From Hydrogenophilales bacterium (GTDB taxonomy: Bacteria > Pseudomonadota > Gammaproteobacteria > Burkholderiales > Thiobacillaceae): a stretch of 64,000 bases of DNA. Below the pieces are notes generated by a model. It saw only the letters and a program-made list of their open reading frames with translations, did no database searches and was not told the DNA's origin. The stretch lies in contig JADJCP010000006.1 of NCBI GenBank assembly GCA_016703155.1, forward strand, positions 1 to 64,000, written 5' to 3'. Below, piece by piece: positions 57,717 to 64,000 of the stretch. How positions within the stretch are numbered: position 1 is the first letter of the stretch; each line of letters begins with the position of its first letter. Both the position numbers and the translations under genes were made by a program.

Positions 57717-58034
57717 TTACTGGATGCCGACCTTGCGCGCCGCATCGAGAAGTTTGGCTTTTTTGTGGGAAGCACAGTGTTCGACCAGTCTTCCCGTGTA
57801 GTTCTCCAGGCTCTTCCAGTCGAGCAGGGTGTCGCCGGAAATGCCGCTCAGGTAGCCATCGATCCATAGCAGGACGGATGCGGTGGCATCTTCATCGGCG
57901 GTGACGATTTCCTCGATGAACTCACCGCAGGTGATGCGGCTGAAATCGACGTTTTCGGTCCTGGAATGTTTTGCGGCTTGTGCGGGCAGGGTGAGCATCA
58001 AGGCACAAAGCAGTAGGCTGGTACGGGTAATCAT
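57717..58034 (-). CDS. HdeA/HdeB-family periplasmic protein
   Basis: A 105-residue protein with a signal peptide (ending AQA) and an HdeA/B-like domain with two Cys that should form the family disulfide (SRITCGEFIEEI and GRLVEHCASHKK) and the motif WIDGYLSG. HdeA and HdeB are acid-activated chaperones in enteric bacteria. Distant members have unknown roles. It is monocistronic. Confidence 0.8.
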   Translation of the reverse strand: MITRTSLLLCALMLTLPAQAAKHSRTENVDFSRITCGEFIEEIVTADEDATASVLLWIDGYLSGISGDTLLDWKSLENYTGRLVEHCASHKKAKLLDAARKVGIQ

Positions 58035-58075
58035 GTCGTGTCTCCGGTCAAGAATGGGTGAGGCGGTTTTCCCAA

Positions 58076-58213
58076 TTAAGGAAACGCCGATTTATTCGCT
58101 TATTGTCATTGCGAGCGAAGCGCGGCAATCCAGTGCACTAAATAAATCAACAGCCTATGGATCGCCACGTCGCTCCGCTCCTCGCGATGACGAATTCTTC
58201 AGCGTTTCCTTAA
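58076..58213. repeat. MITE-like palindromic repeat
   Basis: A 138-base unit with terminal inverted repeats TTAAGGAAACGC and GCGTTTCCTTAA. Inside are GTCATTGCGAGCGAAGCG and its near complement CGCTCCGCTCCTCGCGATGAC, a sequence common as dispersed repeats in proteobacteria. No coding frame. The TTAA at both ends could be a target-site duplication. Confidence 0.7.
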
Positions 58214-58322
58214 GCTGGGTCCGTGCGCCATCCGGGGCAGGAAATACTAGCGCAATCAGGATGGGTTGTGCCGGGCTTGATCCGGATTCTGTCGGATGCC
58301 CTCCGCGGGGCCGGTTACCTGA

Positions 58323-59075
58323 CTATTGTTGCCGGGGCTGCCCCGCGCAGGCCTGCCAGTCCAGGGCAGGCAAATCGATAAAGGCCTGCTTGATGCGCTC
58401 GCCCCACAGCTTGCGCAGCTCCGAGAAGAAGGGATGGCTGGCGTCGATGCTGACCCGGTTTTCGGCGCGCAGGCTGTCGCGGCGATAACACAGCAAGTCG
58501 AGCGGCAGACCCACGGAGAGGTTCGATTTCAGGGTCGAATCCATGGAGATCAAGGCGCATTTCGCGGCGTCGGTGAGGCTGCTTTGCCAGTTGAAGATGC
58601 GGTCGATGATGGGCTTGCCGTACTTCGATTCACCGATCTGAAAATAGGGCGTTTCCGGGGTTGCCTCGATGAAGTTGCCTGCCGCGTAGATGCTGAACAG
58701 GCGCGGCATCTCGCCGACGATCTGCCCGGCGAGGATGAAGCTGGCATTGAATTCGATGCCGAAGGCGCTCAGCGCGGCGGCGTCGCGCCCGTGCGCCGCA
58801 CGGATGCAGTCGCCGACATGGCGGGCTACCTCGAACATGTTCGCCTCGGTGTAGAGACTGGCGCCGTCGCTGTCCAGCCGCTCGCGAATCAGACTGACCA
58901 CGGCCTGGGTGATCGCCAGATTTCCCGCCGACAACAAAACCAGCATGCGCTCGCCCGGCTTCTCGAAGATGTTCATCTTGCGGAAAGTATTGACCTGATC
59001 GACACCGGCATTGGTACGGGTGTCGGAGAGCAGCACCAGTCCGGCGTCCATGAGCATGCCTACGCAATATGTCAT
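58323..59075 (-). CDS. Anbu, proteasome-related N-terminal nucleophile peptidase
   Basis: A 250-residue protein of the Anbu (ancestral beta subunit) class. After removal of Met1 the catalytic Thr is exposed (TYCVGMLMDAGLVLLSDTRTN), with Asp17 and a Lys at position 32 matching the proteasome triad. The ATG at 59075 is chosen because the nucleophile must follow it. An open frame upstream to 59213 would bury it. Family knowledge links Anbu with ATP-grasp and alpha-E genes, which lie divergently here. Its leader carries a terminator and a perfect sigma-54 promoter. The natural substrate is not known. Confidence 0.93.
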   Translation of the reverse strand: MTYCVGMLMDAGLVLLSDTRTNAGVDQVNTFRKMNIFEKPGERMLVLLSAGNLAITQAVVSLIRERLDSDGASLYTEANMFEVARHVGDCIRAAHGRDAAALSAFGIEFNASFILAGQIVGEMPRLFSIYAAGNFIEATPETPYFQIGESKYGKPIIDRIFNWQSSLTDAAKCALISMDSTLKSNLSVGLPLDLLCYRRDSLRAENRVSIDASHPFFSELRKLWGERIKQAFIDLPALDWQACAGQPRQQ

Positions 59076-59115
59076 CGTCAGTCCTGAATCGGGCCGGGCA
59101 CGCCGGCGTGGTGGC

Positions 59116-59140
59116 AAAAAAACCGCGCCTGGTGGCGCGG
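59116..59140 (-). terminator. Intrinsic terminator in the Anbu leader
   Basis: On the minus strand, CCGCGCC, loop ACCA, GGCGCGG (59140-59123) is followed by seven Ts (59122-59116). It lies between the minus-strand sigma-54 promoter and the Anbu start, 40 bases before the ATG. It either attenuates Anbu or ends a separate short RNA of about 85 bases. Confidence 0.85.
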
Positions 59141-59202
59141 CATGAAATGGAGGAGCACTACACAGGCCGCAACGCATACAAGTATGTGGCAACGGACTGC
59201 AA
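59116..59202 (-). ncRNA. Candidate sigma-54-dependent small RNA or attenuated leader
   Basis: Inferred from a perfect sigma-54 promoter whose start should be near 59202 and an intrinsic terminator ending at 59116. The 87-base interval holds a short palindrome (CATACTTGTATG) as well as the terminator stem. No match to a known RNA family is recognised. Confidence 0.35.
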
Positions 59203-59212
59203 TTACAAAGCA

Positions 59213-59228
59213 TGCAAGCCGTGTGCCA
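59213..59228 (-). promoter_or_regulatory. Sigma-54 promoter toward Anbu
   Basis: On the minus strand, TGGCAC, five bases, TTGCA is an exact match to the sigma-54 consensus with the -24 GG and -12 GC correctly spaced. It predicts transcription from about 59202 toward Anbu. Confidence 0.8.
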
Positions 59229-59278
59229 CTCGCAACTTCCTGTTTTTCAATGGTCAGCGCCGGGGTTGCGCACCCGCA

Positions 59279-59325
59279 TGCACCAGAACAGTGTGCCGGC
59301 ATGGCCCGGGCACCATGGCCGTGCA
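59279..59325. promoter_or_regulatory. Two NtrC-like enhancer sites
   Basis: GCAC-N7-GTGT at 59280-59294 (one mismatch) and GCAC-N7-GTGC at 59310-59324 (perfect) fit the NtrC dyad. Their centres are 30 bases apart, about three helical turns. They lie about 85-115 bases from the leftward start and 120-150 bases from the rightward start, normal enhancer distances. Confidence 0.6.
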
Positions 59326-59410
59326 TGGATATCGGGCGCGGCCTCGGGCTACCGCTGGAAAAGCCCATGGTAGCGGGCACTTTGAGGCGTTTTCGCTATG
59401 CACCATGAGC

Positions 59411-59426
59411 TGGCACGTCGCATGCT
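59411..59426 (+). promoter_or_regulatory. Sigma-54 promoter toward the ATP-grasp operon
   Basis: TGGCAC, five bases, ATGCT matches the consensus with one change (A for T), with GG and GC separated by ten bases. It predicts a start near 59437, 70 bases before the ATP-grasp gene. Confidence 0.65.
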
Positions 59427-59507
59427 AGATGTGGCTATAGCCCACTCCGATAGCGCGTACACGGCGCATGTAGTGGTGACACGAGCGATAACGTCGAGAA
59501 CAAGACC

Positions 59508-60959
59508 ATGGCAAGTCAATGCAGCGATTATGAAACTGGTGAATTCTTCGATGAATTGATCGATGCCTCTGGACAGCCGAGAGCGGCGGCACGCGCGCTC
59601 TGCGATTATCTCGGCCGGCTCGGCCCGGAAGAACTGGAGGCACGGCGCGGTGCCGTCGATGCCGCCATCATGGCCATGGGCATCACCTTCACGGTGTACA
59701 GCGACGCCGGCAATATCGACCGGGCCTGGCCTTTCGACGTCATCCCCCGGGTGATGGCGCGCAAGGAATGGGAGCGCATCGAGGCGGGCCTGAAGCAGCG
59801 CCTGACGGCCCTGAACCTGTTCATCAACGATCTCTACAACGAGCAGCGCATCGTCAAGGACGGCGTCTTCCCCCTGGAAGTCCTGGAGGGCTCGCGCAAC
59901 TTCCGGCCGCAATGCGTTGGAATCACGCCGCCGTTCGGGGTCTGGGCGCATGTCTGCGGCACCGACTTGGTACGCGATGGCGACGGCACGGTCTATGTCC
60001 TGGAAGACAACCTGCGCGTGCCGTCGGGCGTGTCGTACATGCTGGAAAACCGCCAGTTGATGAAGCGCCTGTTTCCCGAGCTGTTCCAGGCCAGCATCAT
60101 CCTGCCGGTCGACGATTACCCGATGCGCCTGCACGATACCCTGGCGGCGCTTTCGCCGCGCACCGGCAAGCGCCCGGTGATCTGCGTGCTGACGCCGGGC
60201 ATCTACAACTCGGCGTACTTCGAGCATAGCTATCTGGCCCAGAAGATGGGCGCCATCCTGGTGGAAGGCAGCGATCTGGTGGTCGGGGAGGACGACTGCG
60301 TCTACATGAAAACGATCAGCGGCCTGCGTCGGGTCGACGTGATCTACCGGCGCATCGACGACGATTTCATCGATCCGGAAGTGTTCCGGGCGGATTCGGC
60401 GCTCGGCGTGCGCGGCCTGATCCGCGCCTGGAAGGCCGGCAATGTCGGCATCGCCAACGCCCCCGGCGCCGGGGTGGCCGACGACAAGGTGGTCTATGCC
60501 TTCGTGCCGAAGATCATCAAGTATTACCTCGACGAGGAGCCGATCATCCCCAACGTGCCCAGCTACCTGTGCATGTATGAGGACGAGCGCAACTATGTCC
60601 TGGCCAACCTCGACAAACTGGTGGTCAAGCCGGCCAACGAGTCGGGCGGTTACGGCATGCTCATCGGGCCGCGCTCCACCGAGGCCGAGCGCGCCCAGTT
60701 CGCCGAATTGATCCAGGCCAATCCGCGCAACTACATGGCCCAGCCGACGCTGGCGCTGTCCACCGCGCCGACCGTGGTGGGCGATCATCTGGAGCCGCGC
60801 CATCTCGACCTGAGGCCGTTCGTGTTGCAGTCGGACAAGCTCTATGCCACCACCGGGGGCCTCACCCGCGTCGCCATGAAGGCCGGCTCGCTGGTGGTGA
60901 ATTCGTCGCAGGGCGGCGGCTCGAAGGACACCTGGATCGTCGATACGGAGGAAGACTGA
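59508..60959 (+). CDS. Circularly permuted ATP-grasp protein (type 2), Anbu-associated
   Basis: A 483-residue protein of the DUF404/DUF407 class. It has NLFINDLYNEQRIVKDG, the ATP-grasp region VLEDNLRVPSGVSYMLENRQ and the C-terminal NSSQGGGSKDTWIV. Family knowledge predicts formation of a peptide-like amide bond, so it may ligate amino acids to a peptide tag. It overlaps the alpha-E gene by one base (TGATG) and is the first gene of a sigma-54-type operon. Confidence 0.93.
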   Translation: MASQCSDYETGEFFDELIDASGQPRAAARALCDYLGRLGPEELEARRGAVDAAIMAMGITFTVYSDAGNIDRAWPFDVIPRVMARKEWERIEAGLKQRLTALNLFINDLYNEQRIVKDGVFPLEVLEGSRNFRPQCVGITPPFGVWAHVCGTDLVRDGDGTVYVLEDNLRVPSGVSYMLENRQLMKRLFPELFQASIILPVDDYPMRLHDTLAALSPRTGKRPVICVLTPGIYNSAYFEHSYLAQKMGAILVEGSDLVVGEDDCVYMKTISGLRRVDVIYRRIDDDFIDPEVFRADSALGVRGLIRAWKAGNVGIANAPGAGVADDKVVYAFVPKIIKYYLDEEPIIPNVPSYLCMYEDERNYVLANLDKLVVKPANESGGYGMLIGPRSTEAERAQFAELIQANPRNYMAQPTLALSTAPTVVGDHLEPRHLDLRPFVLQSDKLYATTGGLTRVAMKAGSLVVNSSQGGGSKDTWIVDTEED

Positions 60960-61930
60960 TGCTCTCGCGAGTCGCCGAAAGTCTGTACTGGATGGCGCGC
61001 TATCTGGAGCGCGCCGAAAACACCGCGCGTCTGATCAATAGCACCACCCAGACCATCCTCGATCTGCCGCGCGGTGCCTCGTTCGGCTGGGACGGCCTGC
61101 TGCGCGTCGCCGGCCTGGATAAACTCTACGGCGAGCACTACGGGCAGCCGAACGAAGACGACATCATGCGTTTCCTGATCGCCGACGAGCGCAACCCCAG
61201 TTCGATCGTCTCCTGCATCCACATCGCTCGCGAGAACACCCGCACCTTCCGCGAGGTGCTGCCCATGGAGATCTGGGAGCGCATCAACAGCCTGTATCTC
61301 TACGCCCAGCAGCAGGCGCCGCTGGCACTCAACGGTCGGGGCAAGCGCTACGAAGTGCTGAACGGCATCATCGAGCGGCGCCAGTCGGTGATCGGCCTGC
61401 TGATCGGCTCGATGAGCCAGGATCTGGCCTACCAGTTCATCAAGCTGGGCCGCAACATCGAGCGCGCCGACATGACGACGCGCATCGTCGACGTCAATTC
61501 GGCGGTGCGCCTGCCGGACGATGCGCCGGGCGTCGAGGCGCTGCGCGAGCGGCTCTGGATGAACACGCTGAATGCCCTGTCGGCCTATCAGATGTACCGC
61601 CAGCATGTCGGCGTGCATGTCAACGGTTCCGACGTCGTGCGCTTCCTGCTCGCCGACGCGCACTTCCCGCGCACCTTGCAGCATTGCCTGGCCGAGATCG
61701 AGAGTTGTCTCACCGAGCTGGGGCGCTACGAGGCGCCCATGGGGGTGGCGCGAATGGCTTGGCGGCGCCTTGAGTCGATACGTTACGACAACGTCGACGG
61801 CAGCGCCCTGCACGACGTGCTCGATCACCTGCAATCCGATCTGGGCGCCCTGCACGCGGCCATCACCCAGCAATACTTCACCTTGCACCAGCAGCAGGCC
61901 GCCGGTGACATGGAATCGCAAAGCCAATGA
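60959..61930 (+). CDS. Alpha-E domain protein, Anbu-associated
   Basis: A 323-residue all-helical protein of the DUF403/alpha-E family (MLSRVAESLYWMARYLERAEN at the start, FIKLGRNIERADMTTRIVD in the middle). It is consistently linked to circularly permuted ATP-grasp genes and thought to work with them. No catalytic motif is known. It shares overlapping codons with both neighbours, so three genes are translated as a unit. Confidence 0.93.
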   Translation: MLSRVAESLYWMARYLERAENTARLINSTTQTILDLPRGASFGWDGLLRVAGLDKLYGEHYGQPNEDDIMRFLIADERNPSSIVSCIHIARENTRTFREVLPMEIWERINSLYLYAQQQAPLALNGRGKRYEVLNGIIERRQSVIGLLIGSMSQDLAYQFIKLGRNIERADMTTRIVDVNSAVRLPDDAPGVEALRERLWMNTLNALSAYQMYRQHVGVHVNGSDVVRFLLADAHFPRTLQHCLAEIESCLTELGRYEAPMGVARMAWRRLESIRYDNVDGSALHDVLDHLQSDLGALHAAITQQYFTLHQQQAAGDMESQSQ

Positions 61931-63183
61931 ACACCTCGCAATCCCTAGCCTTCCCGCGTTACGGCGACAAGCAGAATTCGGCCTTCTTCGAGGACTATCT
62001 GGGCGAACTGATGGCCGAGCGCGACCGCTCCGGCCTGACTGGCCTGATCCGCCAGATTGACGCCCTGATGATTACGGTCGAGCCGGGCCATTCCAATGCC
62101 TACGTCGCCGAACTCTGTCTGATGACGCCCTATCACTATCTGGTGACCCTGGAGTCGGAGACCCATTACAGCCACGTCCTGCGCATCGACATGGACTCGC
62201 CCGACATCCTGGTGCGCGAGGTCAAGGACGGCGCGGCGCGCGGTATCTTCCGCAGTCTTAACGAGGTCTATCCGGTGGGGGCGCAAAAGCCCAACTCGCG
62301 CTACATGGGCGAGGTCTTCCGGGTGGCAAACCTGCATGCCGTGGTCGAACTGCAAAAGGCGCGCGACATCCGTTTCTTCAACCAGGATCAGGTGCGCAAG
62401 CTGGAACTGCCGGGCAACATGGCCGTGGTCAAACCCAGCCCCTACACGCACAACATCGTCGCCTACTGGGAGCGTCCCGAGTCCGACATCCGCGTCTACG
62501 CCCTCGGCTTGTCGAGCATCCGCGCCGATGTCCAGGCTGCGTACGAGGGCGCCAAGGAAACCCGCGCCCGGCTGGGGCTGGATGCATTGCTGCTGCCCAT
62601 CGACCACCTGGCGACGCGCGTCTACAGCCAGAACCGCGAAGCCGCCATACTCGAATACCTGACCCTGTCGAGCTACTACTACTGGGGTTCCTACGACATC
62701 GCCGACCAGAACTCGTCGACCAACGTCACCAAGAGCGTGCACTTCGAGAACGAGCTGGAGTCGCCGGCCAAGGTCTTCACCGCCGCCAACTATCCCTATT
62801 TCGTCAATCACCTGCTCAAGCTGCCGTCGCCCACCGAGGCCTTCGTGCGCAACTATGGTCCGCGCCTGCACCACATCGCCGTCGCCGTTGCCGACGGTCG
62901 CACTGGCGACCGGGCGAACATCGATTACGTCGTCGAGGCGCTGCGCGATTGCGGCCAGGACTTCCTGCTCGACGTGATCGGCAGCGAGGAGGAGGGCCTC
63001 AAGCAGATCTTCTCCAGCGCCTCGGAATACTCCAGCCTGATCATCGAATACGTACAGCGCTTCGGCGATTTCCAGGGCTTCTTCACCAAGGGCAACGTCG
63101 CCCGCCTGACCCACGCCGCCGGCGTCGAGGAAGGCCTGCGAGCCATGGATGAGGCCGCGCGCAATGTCGTCGCGGCGGCCTGA
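61927..63183 (+). CDS. HPPD-like VOC-fold metalloenzyme in the Anbu cluster
   Basis: A 418-residue protein. Its C-terminal half reads like 4-hydroxyphenylpyruvate dioxygenase: IDHLATRV with His227, LHHIAVAV with His316, and LIIEYVQRF with Glu374, which align with the three iron ligands, followed by FFTKGN. The N-terminal half (about residues 40-200) is more divergent and may be the other VOC module. It starts within the alpha-E stop (ATGA). The usual fourth member of such clusters is a transglutaminase, which is absent here, so an oxygenase or other metal-dependent step on the tagged product is possible. Substrate unknown. Confidence 0.7.
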   Translation: MNTSQSLAFPRYGDKQNSAFFEDYLGELMAERDRSGLTGLIRQIDALMITVEPGHSNAYVAELCLMTPYHYLVTLESETHYSHVLRIDMDSPDILVREVKDGAARGIFRSLNEVYPVGAQKPNSRYMGEVFRVANLHAVVELQKARDIRFFNQDQVRKLELPGNMAVVKPSPYTHNIVAYWERPESDIRVYALGLSSIRADVQAAYEGAKETRARLGLDALLLPIDHLATRVYSQNREAAILEYLTLSSYYYWGSYDIADQNSSTNVTKSVHFENELESPAKVFTAANYPYFVNHLLKLPSPTEAFVRNYGPRLHHIAVAVADGRTGDRANIDYVVEALRDCGQDFLLDVIGSEEEGLKQIFSSASEYSSLIIEYVQRFGDFQGFFTKGNVARLTHAAGVEEGLRAMDEAARNVVAAA

Positions 63184-63324
63184 ACGTCAGAGATCGGGCA
63201 CGGGGTACGAGAACGTCGGGAGCATCCGTGCGTTCCAGTCCGCCGGTCGTCCGATGTGTCATCGTCCTGACCCAGGCGTCTGTTACCATCGCGCGCCGTG
63301 ACCCAACCGAAACGAGATTGACCG

Positions 63325-64000
63325 ATGTCCGAACTTAGAGAATATCCCTACGGCAAGCTGGATCTGAAAGATGCGCACAGCATCGCCGGCGGCTCCAATG
63401 CCCTGCTCATGGCCATGCAGGAATACGCCGAGGCCGGGATGGAGGCCGACCCCGAAGCCGGCAAGCAGGCCAAGAAGGGTGTCGACCTGGGCGATGCCTT
63501 GCTCGACATGGCGCGTATGCTCATCTCGCGCGGCGTATTTTCCAAGGAACGGCACCTCAGCGAGATCCTCATCTACAGCGCCGCCATCGCCGACGGCTGC
63601 GAGGTCTGCGCCCTGACGCACATCGATGGCGCAATCCGCGCGCATGCCCCGGAGGAAATCATCGACACCGTCCAGGCCATCGCGCTCTACATCCGCGCCC
63701 AGGCCGACGACGATACCTACCTGTTGTTCGATGCCTACACCAAGCACTGGCAGCGCTTCGAGGAGTGGCCGCATCTGACCAGCGATCGCGTCTCGAACCT
63801 GAAGTTCTATAACCTCATTGCCCTGTTGATGAGCATGGTCGTGCGCAAGCGCCGGCTGGTGCGTTTGCATACTCAAGAACTGCTCACCAAAAGCCGGGTA
63901 ACCCCCCAGGAGATCCTTGAGATTATCGGTATTGCCCAGGTGATGGGCGGCTTCCCGGCGCGTTGGGAAGCCGTGCATATTTACGACGTGGCACTCGAAT
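63325..64000 (+). CDS. AhpD-like carboxymuconolactone decarboxylase-family protein (5' part)
   Basis: The first 225 codons are present, and the gene runs off the right edge. The sequence YSAAIADGCEVCALTHIDGAI has the CxxC and nearby His of AhpD-type peroxidase/disulfide enzymes, and a second similar module (VTPQEILEIIGIAQVMGGFP) follows, so two domains are likely. The start ATG at 63325 has no strong ribosome-binding site. It is 140 bases after the Anbu-cluster enzyme on the same strand. Membership of that operon is uncertain. Confidence 0.75.
   Translation, partial: MSELREYPYGKLDLKDAHSIAGGSNALLMAMQEYAEAGMEADPEAGKQAKKGVDLGDALLDMARMLISRGVFSKERHLSEILIYSAAIADGCEVCALTHIDGAIRAHAPEEIIDTVQAIALYIRAQADDDTYLLFDAYTKHWQRFEEWPHLTSDRVSNLKFYNLIALLMSMVVRKRRLVRLHTQELLTKSRVTPQEILEIIGIAQVMGGFPARWEAVHIYDVALE

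Noticed and set aside
59076..59213. An N-terminal extension of Anbu by 46 residues
   Set aside because: It is rich in Cys and Pro without similarity, contains the terminator stem and would bury the Thr nucleophile. The ATG at 59075 fits the family.
59142..59428. Plus-strand open frames between Anbu and the ATP-grasp gene
   Set aside because: They overlap promoter and enhancer elements, have no good ribosome-binding site and show no protein-like pattern.

Overview
The window looks like the chromosome of a GC-rich, probably autotrophic betaproteobacterium close to Thiobacillus and its relatives. The basis is the gene content: a CbbQ/CbbO Rubisco-activase pair, a BtuM-type vitamin B12 membrane protein beside a B12-riboswitch-controlled TonB receptor, a DsrE-like protein, a pyrophosphate-dependent phosphofructokinase with two membrane pyrophosphatases, and betaproteobacterial gene orders (orn / M48 peptidase / pterin dehydratase / rsgA). 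The genus assignment is inference from gene content, not from a marker-gene tree.

Layout. 1-2.8 kb: rsgA (5' end only), pterin dehydratase, a small cytochrome c and an M48 peptidase on the minus strand, with orn on the plus strand. 2.9-9.1 kb: carbohydrate genes glgP, glgA and zwf, plus a DsrE-like protein. 9.1-15 kb: a gamma-glutamylcyclotransferase-like gene, an unknown gene, btuM, btuB with a cobalamin riboswitch, and a GGDEF protein. 15-26 kb: truncated kdsB, adk, pfp, a K+-independent H+-type pyrophosphatase, a small glycosyltransferase/epimerase island, and a second pyrophosphatase of the K+-dependent, probably Na+-pumping, type in opposite orientation. 26-34 kb: an OmpA-like repeat protein, an MMPL exporter with a secreted partner, and cbbQ-cbbO with a small overlapping gene. 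34.2-35.35 kb: a REP-associated transposase element and an internally deleted copy. 35.4-49.8 kb: an RND efflux pair, MFS, CinA-like, CopD-like, HD-GYP, three tRNAs (Asp, Arg, Ser), lysC, a Bax-inhibitor family protein, a K+ channel with an RCK partner, and a CZB-domain protein. 49.8-56.2 kb: rlmD and a 3'-5' exonuclease, then a chromosomal integron (truncated integrase, attI, four cassettes, three attC sites) lying before pgl. 56.2-64 kb: a DUF4139 protein, an HdeA-like protein, a MITE-like repeat, and a cluster built around the proteasome-related peptidase Anbu.

The most interesting system is the Anbu cluster (58.3-63.2 kb). Anbu is divergent from a tightly overlapping set: circularly permuted ATP-grasp, alpha-E protein, and an enzyme with the three metal ligands of 4-hydroxyphenylpyruvate dioxygenase. 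The 432-bp space between them holds two opposed sigma-54 promoters (one a perfect match), two NtrC-like sites 30 bp apart, and an intrinsic terminator between one promoter and Anbu. This suggests nitrogen control with either an attenuated leader or a small RNA.

Five genes (M48 peptidase, glgP, glycosyltransferase, HD-GYP, lysC) have frames that a 1-2 base change would restore, and kdsB ends early. Four of the five lie in short homopolymers and one is the normally essential lysC, so sequencing or assembly error is the first explanation. These genes are listed at their restored extents.
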